Shown: one piece after another, positions 1 to 10,850 of the stretch
Position numbering within the stretch: position 1 is the first letter of the stretch
How the letters are laid out: each line of letters starts with the position of its first letter
Origin: Oscheius onirici
Lineage: Eukaryota; Nematoda; Chromadorea; Rhabditida; Rhabditidae
Length of the DNA: 64,000 bases
Reading direction: 5' to 3'
Assembly: GCA_932521025.1 (NCBI GenBank)
Contig: OW051473.1
Coordinates: forward strand, 2,232,001-2,296,000
Made by a program: the position numbers and the translations under genes
The notes under the pieces: model-generated
What the model saw: only the letters and a program-made list of their open reading frames with translations
What the model was told of the DNA's origin: nothing
Databases searched by the model: none

Positions 1-1056
1 TGTCAAAAAAAAACAGTAAAAAAGAGGAAAAAGACTGCGCGGTCACATAGGAAGCTCTGGAAAAGCTGCCGGTCAGTATGTTTACGCGAAGAAAGTAGCC
101 TGTGATGAATTACGGGCAGTGATCGATTCTCTTTTGACCATCTGATTGTGAAATATATAAACCTCGCGCAATTTGAAAACAAAAAAGCCGCCAGTAGGCT
201 GCCGGATATTAAGGCCGTCAGCGTCCCTCGGTATGAATCAGAAAGCGCGATGATTATTTCAAATCGTTCAAATTGTTTAGAACAAAAGATCGAGTCATGT
301 TTCAAAACCGTTTTGATGACAGCATAGCCCAATCACAGCTACACTCATCAATTAGTCTGAGCTCATGTCGCGCATAGTCTGAACGACATATACTAAACTC
401 TAGCTTGATACTTTTCAAACCTTTGTTAGTTTTGTTTAATGCAGTAAGTCTAGTACGGCGTATAAGGCCCAGATAACACAGTAGGATGACATACTGAGAG
501 ATGCGTTAGCAAGTTTAATTCATGATGGTAATGACTTTGTCTTTATAAGACAAACAACATGACTTGCCGGACATCTGTCCATGGAGAAGAAAACTGCAGG
601 TGTGTCTCTAAAGGGTCAGATCGCTCGTGTTTCCGAAAGATAATGAAACGAAACATTTTTTTAAATTCGATTGTTCAAGCTGTGGATTCTTCAAGGGTTC
701 AAAACACTTTTTATATCCTCCCAAAGGCGAGAAAATTTAACAGCTTAACTTGTCCTGCGGATCCTGTCGTTTGGAAAACATGGATGTCACAGCCACTCTC
801 ATCGTCTAACCCGGAGAATATTTACCGAGAGACTTTCTCATTTTTTGGTTTGCGTCTCCCAATTCTTGACCTCTATCTTTTTTTCTTCTTTCAGAAACTC
901 CGTTGGAGTTTTTCTTTCTACAAAAAACGTACAGTATAATTGATTCATTAAAGAAAAATTCCGTACATTTAAAAGAGATTCAATGAACCCGAAGGGTCGA
1001 GTGGCAAATAAGGGCTTCAACCAATGTTATAAGATGTTTCTCTTCTAACAAACGTT

Positions 1057-3370
1057 TCAGTGGGTAGGCTCACTCTTTACCAGTTTATGGTAACCGTACA
1101 AAGCAGCCGAAGCCGTGATTCCAAAGGCGAAAGTTCCCAACCACAGAGAAATGTTTGAAATCATGGCGAAAGCCAGCGTGGTTGACCAGCTCTTAAAAAT
1201 CTGATAATTTTGTTTTGTCAGCCTGATACCTGCACCAAGTTGAAGACAACAAACGCCAGAAGACTCTGTCCCGGAAAGTACTCCTCCGTAGCTTCGTAGA
1301 CACAGATATTCCAGGTGCCGTCGCTAAAACCGATCAAGAAGGCAATGAAGAGGATGATCAGCTTGCTAAACAAACTTTATTGAGAAAGAGAAAAATGATA
1401 CCTTGGTTTCCAGAGGGAATCTTCAGTAGTAGAGTGGTAGTGGACACCGTGCGGGAAGTAGAAGTAAATCAATATCGCAACCACAATTTGGACGAGTGAG
1501 CCACAGTAGCGAGCAAAGTTGGTCTTCGAAATGTACTTCCTCACCCAGAAGAAGGCCACGAAGCAGACTAAATATGTTTGCGTAGAAAGACAGCCAAAAT
1601 TACCAAGCATTTCACCAAATCCGACAAACAGAGCAGCAAGAGCCATGTTTTGAAGTCCATCACCTCCTAGTCTCTGGTAGTTGGACACCATTGATGGGAA
1701 GATGGCTGTAAGTTACCAATTTTTTTTTGGGATTCTAGCGATTTTCGATATTTCAGGTGTTGTGCAGAGATAAACAATATACTTGGGCAACGCGACTCGA
1801 GTCGAGTTGAACTCGATTTGAGCCGCGAGTCGGCTCGACTCGACTTGATTCGATTCGAGTCGAGTCGATTTCAAATTTCGCGGGTCAAATACTCTTCGAT
1901 GAACAAAGAGAATACTGTCAATGACGAAAATCTTCTGCAATTTTCCGTTCGTTGAACCAAATAAGCTATGTATTAAACGACTCGACTCGCGAGCCAGCTC
2001 GACACGACTCGTCATCGCCCGCGAGCCAGGTCGACTCGGCTCGGCTCCAGAACTTGCCTCGAATCGGCTCGTGACTCGACGTCCAAGTATAGTGAACAAG
2101 GTGAACTTACACATCCAAAGAGCTTGACTGAATCCGGCATGAAAGTAAGCCAGCACCATCCAACGCATTTCCTTCGTGACCAGTAGACGGAAAAAGGCCT
2201 CTGAAATAGAAACATTTGCTTAGCAACTTCTTCTTACTCCATGTCTGAACAGGCGAGAGCGGCTCATGGCCCTTATGTTCGGGATTGGGAAGCTGAAGGA
2301 AGACGAATGTTGCACAGATGAGGATTGTAATGAAAGCAACATGTACGGCTGCAATGGCAGCGGGTGTGAACTGTCCGTCGTCAATGTCTCCCTTGTTGTG
2401 GAAGACAAGCAGCAGAATCAGTGGACTTCCAACCTGACTGAATTTTGACGATTTTAGGAACAAGAAGCTCACTTTACCTCATTTGGGAGATGCCCCAGAT
2501 GAGCGCATTGTGTCTCATCACGTCAGCTTCGTTAGTTGTCCTGGCAATGAAGTTTCCCATGGCCGGCCAGCTTACTGAAACAAGGTCGAAGTTGTTGTAA
2601 CAATGTTAACTTTTACAGTCTTTGGACAGTCAGACTTGCAGCTTTTCGGGTAAGGTCTTTCTGTCTTTTGCCTATACCGAATGAAATAGTCCAAACGTCT
2701 CTGTGTTTGTCTGTCTTGGGGAGAGTGAAAAATGATCGAACCCGCGACGCTTGGGCACCGAGTAGTGCGCACTGGCACTGCGCCACGGAGGCAAGTGCAC
2801 TTTGATAAAGTTCGCGGAGGATACGACGCTTGACTATGGTTAGTTAGCCCATGCTAGTTGCCCTGCTTGTATCAAATAAAATAACAAACTGACGGGCAGC
2901 TCCACCTCCTGCAACACCGTTGAAAATGATGTACGTCCAGTTTGTAGTGAAGAAGAAAGAAATCTTCAATTTGAGACTGTACTAATCTCTATGGAACCAA
3001 CCTCCCAAGAAAGGGTAAGTAAACTGCCGAGAACCATCGCATTGATGGGTCCGATGAACTTGGTGAAGCCGCACAGCAGGACGGAGCAGAATCCAAAGAC
3101 CAGATAGTATGTGGCATTGCTAAACCATAGTCTGAGTTGGTCTACTATTGTTCAGTTACCCGATGAATCCAAGATTTTGGATGATACCAGTGGTCTGACT
3201 CAACAGGATTTCGTTGATGTAACCTGAGTGAGGTGTATCATGAAAAGGTAACACTTACCGCGTCCATTGATCTGGGTCAGTAGAAACAGAAATCCCACAG
3301 CCAGAACAACAATTTTGTGAGTAGCCGATGAGCGGTCAATTCGTTCTCGAAAAGGACGGCAGATCTTCAT
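1057..3370 (-). CDS. UNC-93-like (MFSD11/DUF895-type) multi-span membrane protein
   Basis: Spliced gene of about nine exons. Start ATG is at 3370-3368 and stop TGA at 1059-1057. The first exon gives a basic stretch and then KIVVLAVGFLFLLTQ, the usual opening helix of UNC-93-like proteins. Later exons give YYLVFGFCSVLLCGFTKFIG, NGVAGGGAALSWPAMGNF (the short segment before the intracellular loop in this family), a helix near 2300-2400, the AFFRLLVTKEMRWM segment, and KLIILFIAFLIGFSDGTWN near the C terminus. UNC-93 in C. elegans modulates a potassium channel, while MFSD11-type members are orphan transporters, so the substrate is unknown. Two introns are much longer than the rest because each holds a repeat: 1706-2110 contains the GACTC element and 2575-2893 contains a SINE. 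Reading frame is kept across all junctions I checked. Family is likely; exact exon edges less so. Confidence 0.72.
1775..2094. mobile_element. GACTC-rich element with terminal inverted repeats, copy 1
   Basis: Begins CAATATACTTGGGC and ends GTCCAAGTATAGTG, which are near-perfect inverted repeats of each other. The arms are long arrays of the pentamer GACTC/GAGTC in both orientations. They flank an AT-rich middle at about 1870-1978. The element lies wholly inside an intron of the UNC-93-like gene. A second copy with the same termini is at 53116-53263. No transposase is visible, so it is non-autonomous if mobile. Confidence 0.7.
2700..2850 (-). mobile_element. tRNA-derived SINE copy, in an intron
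   Basis: On the minus strand the stretch from about 2792 to 2734 reads like the 5' half of a tRNA gene: an A-box-like TGGCGCAGTGCC, then a B-box GGTTCGATC. No acceptor stem closes, and a tRNA-unrelated tail follows. The flanking segment (CTGGCACTGCGCCA, CAAGTGC, TAAAGT, GATACGACGCT on the plus strand) recurs at 27490-27560. Position inside an intron and the repeated sequence argue against a functional tRNA. Confidence 0.6.
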
Positions 3371-4895
3371 TTGGTGCCTACCTTAACCAGCAAGTAAGAT
3401 AAGAATTCAAATTAACATGAAGAACTGAGCAAAGATGCCTGCATGGGGTCAGTTCAAACTGAGTGCGCGGGGACGTAAAAGGGAGGAGGGTTGTGGATGT
3501 GTTTGTTTGAACCGCTCGCGCACCGCCACTGAACAAACAAGCGATTTGTAAAAAGACTGAACATAATGTTCGGGTGTAATGTGCGGAATTCCAAGGTTCG
3601 GAGAAGGGGCTCACTTAAAATGACAACCTTTCCTGTCGAAAGTTGGGCTGGAATAAAGCGACCGAGTCCAGAGTCTTTAACAAAAACGACATCTCGTGAC
3701 TCTTTTTGTTTGCAGCTGTATAGTTTTTGTGAATCATGGGGCCAGCTGCGACCGAGCCAGACAGCACTTTAGAGAATATCCACCTCAAACTAAGTTAGAT
3801 ACATTTGAGGGCAATTGTTGCATCGAAATTTTTGAAGCGAGTTCGAAAAGTTCTATTACTGTTGTGAAGGTACGAAATGGGGTACGACGCCGCCAGGCGA
3901 CGAAATCGGATAATGCCAAGTGAAAGAGCCGACGGTAACCGTCACAAACGACCGAAAGGAAAGAAAAAGGTGTCCCAGAGAATAGTTAACAAACTGATTT
4001 GGCTAAAAATAGTTTGATAATCTCGTGAGTTATCAAGCAATGGTGGTCCAAGATTCTGAAAGAAAACACTGGTAAAAAATGCCGCAAACATACATGCTCT
4101 CAGAGAATAATGCGTTTCAAATAACACAGCAAAACTCTCCGCTACGAGGACGCATGACCCAGGTGCGAAGCGGTTACTAATCGCAGCGACAGTTTCTCGG
4201 CAGTTTCATTTCTAGCGAGAAGAGTCTGATAGTTTATGAAATCATTTTAAACTATGTCCAGGACAACGAGGGACAAAGGATGACTGGCGACAGCGCATTA
4301 AAAAAGACAGCGAGGACTCGCATGACAAATTGAAATACTGTGAAGACGACAGAGAGCGATAGTATTCGTTACATTGGCAATTGGGTCATAAGATTCTCAT
4401 ACCAAGAGAGAAAGCGTGGCAAAGTTGAAAAAGAGCGAGAGGAACCGGAATTGATACAGGCAACACTCTCCCGATGAGGCTTTTCGACCCCGAGTGATAC
4501 GGGCGCGCTCTCGGGCTTATTCACATGGTTGAGATCAATCATTTTGGCTTAGGATAATAGCTGGAAGAAAGGTAATCGGTGAGAATTGCCGACATGGGGG
4601 GGGGGGGGGAGAGCGTCTAGAAGGAAATGAGTGTCAGAACTGTTCGCCGTATGGCCGTCGCGAAAGAAAACACGATTGACCATTACTGCAAACAAGATCT
4701 ATGATACGCAGTATGATGTATTAACAGATCATCATGGTTTTCACATCAGTTCAGAAAAATGATTTCAGAAACCTTTTAATAGTGTTTCCCGAAGACGTTT
4801 CAGGTGGTAAAAAAAACGTTGCTTTGAGGCATCGCTGGTTCTCCCACATTACAACACGACCTTTCTAGTCTCCCTTGGTCGTGTTTGCTATCGCA
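3371..4895. other. Intergenic region, no gene recognised
   Basis: No frame here gives a protein that I recognise, and the open frames are short. A run of 14 G lies at 4596-4609. This is probably the promoter side of the UNC-93-like gene plus the 5' flank of the tRNA gene. Confidence 0.5.
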
Positions 4896-4968
4896 GCCCG
4901 GTTAGCTCAGTCGGTAGAGCACCAGACTCTTAATCTGGCTGTCGCGGGTTCGAGCCCCGCATCGGGCT
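4896..4968 (+). tRNA. tRNA-Lys (anticodon CTT)
   Basis: A full cloverleaf can be drawn. The acceptor stem is GCCCGGT paired with ATCGGGC, the D-loop is AGCTCAGTCGGTAGAGC, the anticodon stem is CCAGA/TCTGG with loop CTCTTAA (anticodon CTT at 4929-4931), and the T-arm is GCGGGTTCGAGCCCCGC. A and B boxes are canonical. No CCA is encoded and no intron is present. A T-rich stretch follows at about 4972-4976 and could serve as the Pol III terminator. Confidence 0.96.
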
Positions 4969-6821
4969 TTCACATTTTTGCTTTTTTGAAACTTCTTGTT
5001 GACCAATTTCATGCATAAAACATTGCTATATTACTTTTACTGTCCAAAAAAATCCAAAAAAAAATCTATAGCGAAAATAACGTGAGTGCTAAAAATGGTA
5101 ACCTTGGACAAAAGATTCTTACAAACTTAAAGTTTTATAGATTCAGACATACCAGAATGATAATTTTATCTCAGCGTATATTCATAAACGAACGACCTTT
5201 TGCAATGTGTGTGGCGGCCATGAATATCTATTCTGCTGGACATTATTTCATTTCCTTCTCAGACCGGCCACTAGCCTTTGCAACGTCACCAAGGCTGTTC
5301 TTTTCCTATTTTACATTAAACTAATCGGCTGCTGGAAAAGCAATAATATTTGGCCATCTGGCTCTAGTTCCAAAGACCATTTTTCAATAAAACTAATGCA
5401 GTTTTCATGTTTACGGTTTTGAAGTTTTAGCAATGCTACATTATTCAGTTTGATGAAAAGAGAAGCTTCTGACGGCATATACAGAACCCCATGTTTTTAT
5501 ATTACTTCGCCTCCCCGCCTTCTGTTTTTCTTTCATTTCCTGCTTAACAGAATCATTTGTCCTTCGCTGCGATAACGTCTGATGCGTGAAATTGAGAGAA
5601 TGAAGAGCGGCTCAGTAGTTCATCCTTGCCGCAGATGTAAAATGCGTCTAAACCACATGGTCCCTCGTTTTTCTTAGGGCCTCCTTTAAGCTCATTACGA
5701 CACCATAGCTCTTTTCAATTCCTCTTCTTTCCTTGTTGTTACACTCTATTATTCATCCGAAGTGACCCAAGCTTCTGACAAAGGGCAGTTCCGATTATTC
5801 GTTCAAAGGAACCTTCGGAGGTTGTCAACTCGAACGGCCAGATGCTAATGGTGAAAACACTGACGTTTAGCCGGAAATTACTCGTTGACACACAAAGCCT
5901 ATAAATTATATTCCAACTGAAGGCGACTACCAACTATCCTACTCTTCCAAACAGCATAAATTATTGAGCAGAATTCGCGGATTAAGGAGGAAATTCTAAA
6001 GAATACAATAGTATTTTGGCTATGCCTATCAACTTCCTTCTTTTTGATATCTTTTGGTCATAGAAGCAACAGTTCAATCTCAACACTGCAAAATATATGT
6101 TTCTGAACTGCGATCATTATTTCAGAGTTCCTAGTGTTCGACACATCCGGACTTCCTCACACAACCCAATGTAATTTAGGGTTATTTCTTGTTGCAACTC
6201 CTATGTCTAAAAACGGTAAAAATGTTTCTTGTGTCTTTTCTAAAGTGCAAAAGGAACGAATGTTTTCAATCATTTCTCTTTTTTTGTGTGCCCTCCAATG
6301 ATCCATAGAAAATTCACAATGCACTGCTCTTCTGCTTTTCCAGTCCTGCAATTATGCTCACACAGATCTGTCCCTCTTTCTCGCGCCATCTCTGTTTTCC
6401 TGTCGGCAAGTTTAATAAAGAACTCAGCCAGGCCTTAGCCATTATTACTTTTTCCCAAGCAATTAAGCTCCGGCTATGAGTTATGACCCGCTCGACAGGC
6501 GAAGATTCCACTCAATTTGTAACAAACGAGCCCGGGTGTTCCACTGGCTTTTAAGGAAACACTCCAGTGCTTCTGAGCGCGCTGGTCTGTAGTCTTTCGT
6601 CTCCTCCCAACAAATCTTTTTTTGCAATCCTAAAGAACTCTCAAACTCATTGAATAGAATTTGCGACGTATTCCCTGAAGACTGTTGGTGAGATTGTAAT
6701 TTAGATCTATTTAAAAGAGGAAAAAACGCCTCGCTACGTCTGATCGTCTTCCCCAGTTCGCCTCTATTAGGAGTCAACTGGAGAGTTCAGACGCGGGTGG
6801 TCCGCCTCCAACAATCACAAA
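4969..6821. other. Intergenic region, no gene recognised
   Basis: Several open frames of 60-100 codons exist on both strands (for example near 5082-5324 and 6481-6777), but none shows a family motif, a signal peptide or splice sites joining it to a neighbour. The region precedes the Cys-loop channel and probably includes its promoter. Confidence 0.45.
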
Positions 6822-9480
6822 ATGCGGGTGGCTCCGCATGCTCTGCTGCTTGTGGTTTCAATAATTTTTGACAAGTAAGTTTTTGATATATATTCTCTGG
6901 ATTTGGCTGTTATAAGCATATTTCCTAACATTTGTATACCTAAATAAGCAGCCTTGCGCTATCCGAATTCACTGCATGTACCACAAGGGGCAAAAATTTT
7001 AGCTTCAGAACTAGGTACACATTTCCATATTTTGTCAATTTCGTTTGTATGTAGTAATTTTCTCAAAGTTGAGCCTTTACGGGATCTTCTTAATCCTCTC
7101 ACCCTACTTCCCTTGTTTGTTTGGTGTTCGCTCAAAAGAGCTCATAGCGAAACTCGATGAGTAAAGGCTGTTTGTGGGATCGCTTACGTGGAAAATCTAC
7201 TTTTCCCCCTGGTCTTTTGAATAACTGCCTTAGGGGTTACCCAGTGTCAACAAGAACTATTTCGGCTCGATAGTGATTAAGAGCACGTGAAAATCTTTCG
7301 AAAGCTCTGCGATCCAGTCTAATGAAGAGGGTGAAATGGTCTCAGGGGGAGAAGGAACGCTGCATGACGTATTTGTGTTTTTCAATGACTTTTGGTAGGC
7401 TTTTTAGAAAGACCATCGTCGAATAGAAATAGAAAGCGATGCCTAAGAATCCGACCGGCCAGACCCTCGATCTTCATGTTGGATTTTACGTCGAAAGTCT
7501 GGGAAACTTTCGTTCAACTGAAATGGTTTCCGTCTCTATTCCGCTTGGAAACATTGCTTTAGACATTCGATATGGACTTGTACCTCTACATGAGCTGGAA
7601 GGACTCACGCATGAAACACAATCAGTCCGACTACGTGCTTATCAACGACAAGAACATCTTGGACAAAATGTACATATTGTCACCTGCCAAATGTACAAAT
7701 TTTTAGGTGGATCCCTGACCTCTATTTTGCGAATGCACGGACAGCTTACTTCCATGAAGTCACTGTAAGCAGATTCATAGAGAAAATACAAACTCTTTTA
7801 GGTTCACAACTTTAACATGTTTATCGACAAAGATGGAACCATTTCATATGGAACTCGAGTCACATTGAATCTCGGTAACCATAACCCACAAAGCCAGCAC
7901 AAACTACCATTAAGCATGTCATCTAGCTCTTCAGAACTATCCTCTGGACCGACAGACCTGTTTGGTGAAGATTATTAGCTGTAGGTTAAATTGCTTTTAT
8001 AGCCTGAGTACGATGTTTTTCGTCGCTTCCACGTCAAGAGTGTGTTGGCCATTAATCTCTGGAGAGAACACCTGGGTACAAACAATCAAAAATATGTAAA
8101 ACCAGGGAAATATAATGTTTTCAATGGTGGATTTTGAATGCTCAGAATGAGTACGCGTGAACTGAGGTCACATTGTGCCTCAAGCCGGATGCGTCTGAAT
8201 TTTGAGCTTTCTGATTGTTGTTGTCGGAAGTTCTGTTGTGCCTTCAGAGCCAGAAACTTTGTTCTCTGAACTAATTCATGTACCCATACGCTGAAAACTA
8301 ATAATGCGTGTCCTTGTTGGAGACATGAAACTGATGAGTAGATTCAATCTGGTGCACGTTCCCCATGTGACATATCAACAAGACTGGATGGCTGGGTCAA
8401 AACTTAATTTGGTTGTGCAGACGATGTCAGTGGTCTCGAACGAACTGAGATGATATTTTCAGACGCTCATGTGAAAAGCGAGATGAACGCCACATGGTTC
8501 TTAGACGGGCCGATCAGATATAATCCAGAGATCGGACTACCGGAATATCACATCATTTCAATGGATCACGGATACTGCAATGGTGTTTTCCATTACACAA
8601 TCACACCAAACTCCAGCCGAATAGGTACAGTGCCGAATAACATCTCTCAATGCACTTTCAGGGGACTTTTCCTGTCTTGTGGGCATGCTCAACCTCAAGA
8701 GAGCCATAGGATATCATCTTGTTCAAGTACTTTTAGATGCTAGATAACTAACAACTTTAATGTAGAGTTACATCCCGACAGCACTAATTGTTGCCATCAG
8801 CTGGGTCTCGTTCTGGATCGACCGTCGGGCAGTTCCTGCCAGAGTGTCTCTGTCTTTTACGACTCTTCTGACACTTTCTACACAGGTAAAACTATACTTT
8901 TAAAGTGCCCTTCATCGACAGAAAAACATGTTTAAAGCATGAATAAACCCTTTTCAGGGTAATGGTATCCGCTACGCGCTACCTCCTGTGTCTTACGCTA
9001 AAGCTATTGACTACTTTTATGGAGGTAACCATTAAGAGATTCTAGCTGACTCGTTTTTAGTTTGTATGCTTTTCATCTTCGGAGTACTGTTAGAGTTTGC
9101 AATGGTAAACTCTTACATGAGAAGAGCCAACAAGTACAACCAAATGGCTGAGAAACTGCAGAACGGTACAACCAAAATTTCCTACGGTAAGATCGACAGC
9201 AAGTAATTTCATTCGACGTTTTAGCTGCATCCGATTTTGATTCCGAGTATGACGGCAGTTACTCCAAGTACTATGGCGGCTACACGTCCAAGAGCGCTGC
9301 TCATCTGATGTTCAAAGCCGTGACATATTCAAGAAAGGCGTTATGCATCGACCAAACTTCACGTTTTGCTTTTCCCCGTAAGTCAGAATATTATAAATTC
9401 TCATTCAATTAGTGACGTTTACCGTTTTCAACATCTTTTACTGGATGTACTACTTGAAGGAGCCGGATGAGAGCAGTTAA
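6822..9480 (+). CDS. Cys-loop ligand-gated ion channel subunit, anion-selective type
   Basis: Pentameric ligand-gated channel subunit. The ATG at 6822 starts a signal-like peptide ([17 protein letters not shown]). The next N-terminal exons (about 6880-7430) are unresolved. From 7433 the model is clear: [20 protein letters not shown], then [13 protein letters not shown], then [19 protein letters not shown], then the Cys-loop [15 protein letters not shown], then LPEYHI, then M1 [20 protein letters not shown]2 is [17 protein letters not shown], followed by [17 protein letters not shown] and M3, a cytoplasmic loop rich in Tyr and Ser, and M4 [20 protein letters not shown]. The stop is at 9478-9480 and AATAAA at 9561. 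The PAR motif before M2 marks anion-selective members (GABA, glycine, glutamate or acetylcholine-gated chloride channels); the ligand cannot be told. One intron, 7981-8462, is ten times the usual length. Confidence 0.9.
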
Positions 9481-10162
9481 GAAGGAGCTGCACGGGTAGA
9501 TGCATATATCTTTATTATCAAATAGACATAGCAAGCTTTTCTTTCAGACGGTTAGTTTTCAATAAACTTTTTATGTTTATTTGCGTTTGTGTGCTAAAAA
9601 CACACTGGAAATCAAGTGAACGGTGTAGACTAGACAGTTGACTCTTTCTATTTGTTATATTCTTGGAATTGAACCTTTTTGTATAAAAATTGTGAGAATT
9701 ATGAATTTTTACTGCATTCTTTTTGCTTAATTTCTGTGGAACTAACTATTTTTGACGTCACATCACGTACATGAATATTTTCCTCCTGACGCGAGCCCTG
9801 TTTACTCTTTTGGTTTTCACAGCTATATACATAGTTATCGTATTGATTCTAGTAGTATTTTATACGCTTAGCGATTTACGGCACTACCTAAAAGAGGAGT
9901 TTCACTTCTATTTCAAGAAATGGGCGTTTCGCAGCTGCATATGTCCACAATATGCAGCAAGCAATTTCCTTTCCCAAAACCTATCTTTTGCTATCGTTTT
10001 TATTGGTGACCAAACTTTACAGCTTCCGAAAATTGTATGGAGACCATGGCAAACAGACAGATGTTGTTTTCTTGAGAGGTTCGTCAAAAGGAAATATTTG
10101 GCTGATTCATACTTTTTACTGGTCGGTCTCTCCAAATTGATAGAAAACAATGTGTTCCGCTT

Positions 10163-10485
10163 ATGTTTCACCTTCTTTTAATTTTTTTATCTTTTTGTCA
10201 ATTCGCTTTCAGTGTTAGCATGGGAGGAAACTCTAAGATTATCGAAAAACCGGTCTTTGACTCTACAGACGTAAACCAGGTAAACTTTTTTAGTTTTTCT
10301 CTCTTTACGAAATATTTTTGTAGTGGCCTACTACCAGAAACGAGCATGGCCTTGCTGATTTCTTCGCAGCTATTGCTGCCGTCAGTGAAGCTCTTGACAG
10401 ACTAAGAGAGATGGACGAGGAGAGTCGAGAAATCGAAGAAGAGCTGATCCGTATGAGCCAAGATCCAAATCCTTTCCACTGGTAA
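10163..10485 (+). CDS. Small secreted protein, 92 residues, unknown function
   Basis: Two exons joined across a 44-nt intron (10280-10323, GTAAAC...TTGTAG). The start at 10163 gives a hydrophobic signal peptide, MFHLLLIFLSFCQFAFS. The mature part is about 73-75 residues, with a short polar N-terminal half and a C-terminal helix rich in Glu, Arg and Met (SEALDRLREMDEESREIEEE) that ends DPNPFHW. It has no cysteines after the signal and no dibasic sites typical of a neuropeptide precursor. I do not recognise the family. An internal Met at 10220 would give a 73-residue cytosolic form without the signal; the upstream start is preferred because it yields a clean signal peptide in the same frame. 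Confidence 0.6.
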
Positions 10486-10850
10486 CCCGTTTCAATTTGT
10501 TCTAGTCCAATTCAGTTCAAAATACTTGTGATCTCATTCCAATTTCGGTTACTAATTCTTTCCCTTTCTTTGTATCGACACATTAAATATTCGAAATATA
10601 CAATTCTGGCTCTATAACTTTCACAAACACAAACAGATCTTCCTCCTCAGACTTCGCGATGTAAGAGCGTTAACTATGTTGATGAAATGCAGTTCGGTTC
10701 GTGATGTCAACATTCCATCAACAATTTAAATTAAACTTCATTCAGTATGAACAAAGGATAAGTTGGCAAAAGAGACCTCACACAAAAAAAATATTCACAA
10801 AATAAAGCTGTGCTGGAATATCCGGATTGATTCTGTAGTCAAAAGAGAGT

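Noticed and set aside
1775-2094. CRISPR-like array at the GACTC repeats
   Set aside because: The repeats are adjacent pentamers without unique spacers, in a eukaryotic intron.
2734-2792. Functional tRNA gene
   Set aside because: A and B boxes only; no acceptor stem or anticodon arm closes, and related copies occur elsewhere.
9771-10181. 136-codon hydrophobic open frame between the channel and the small secreted gene
   Set aside because: It opens with a membrane-like stretch but has no similarity and no clear splice partners; it overlaps the better-supported secreted protein in another frame.
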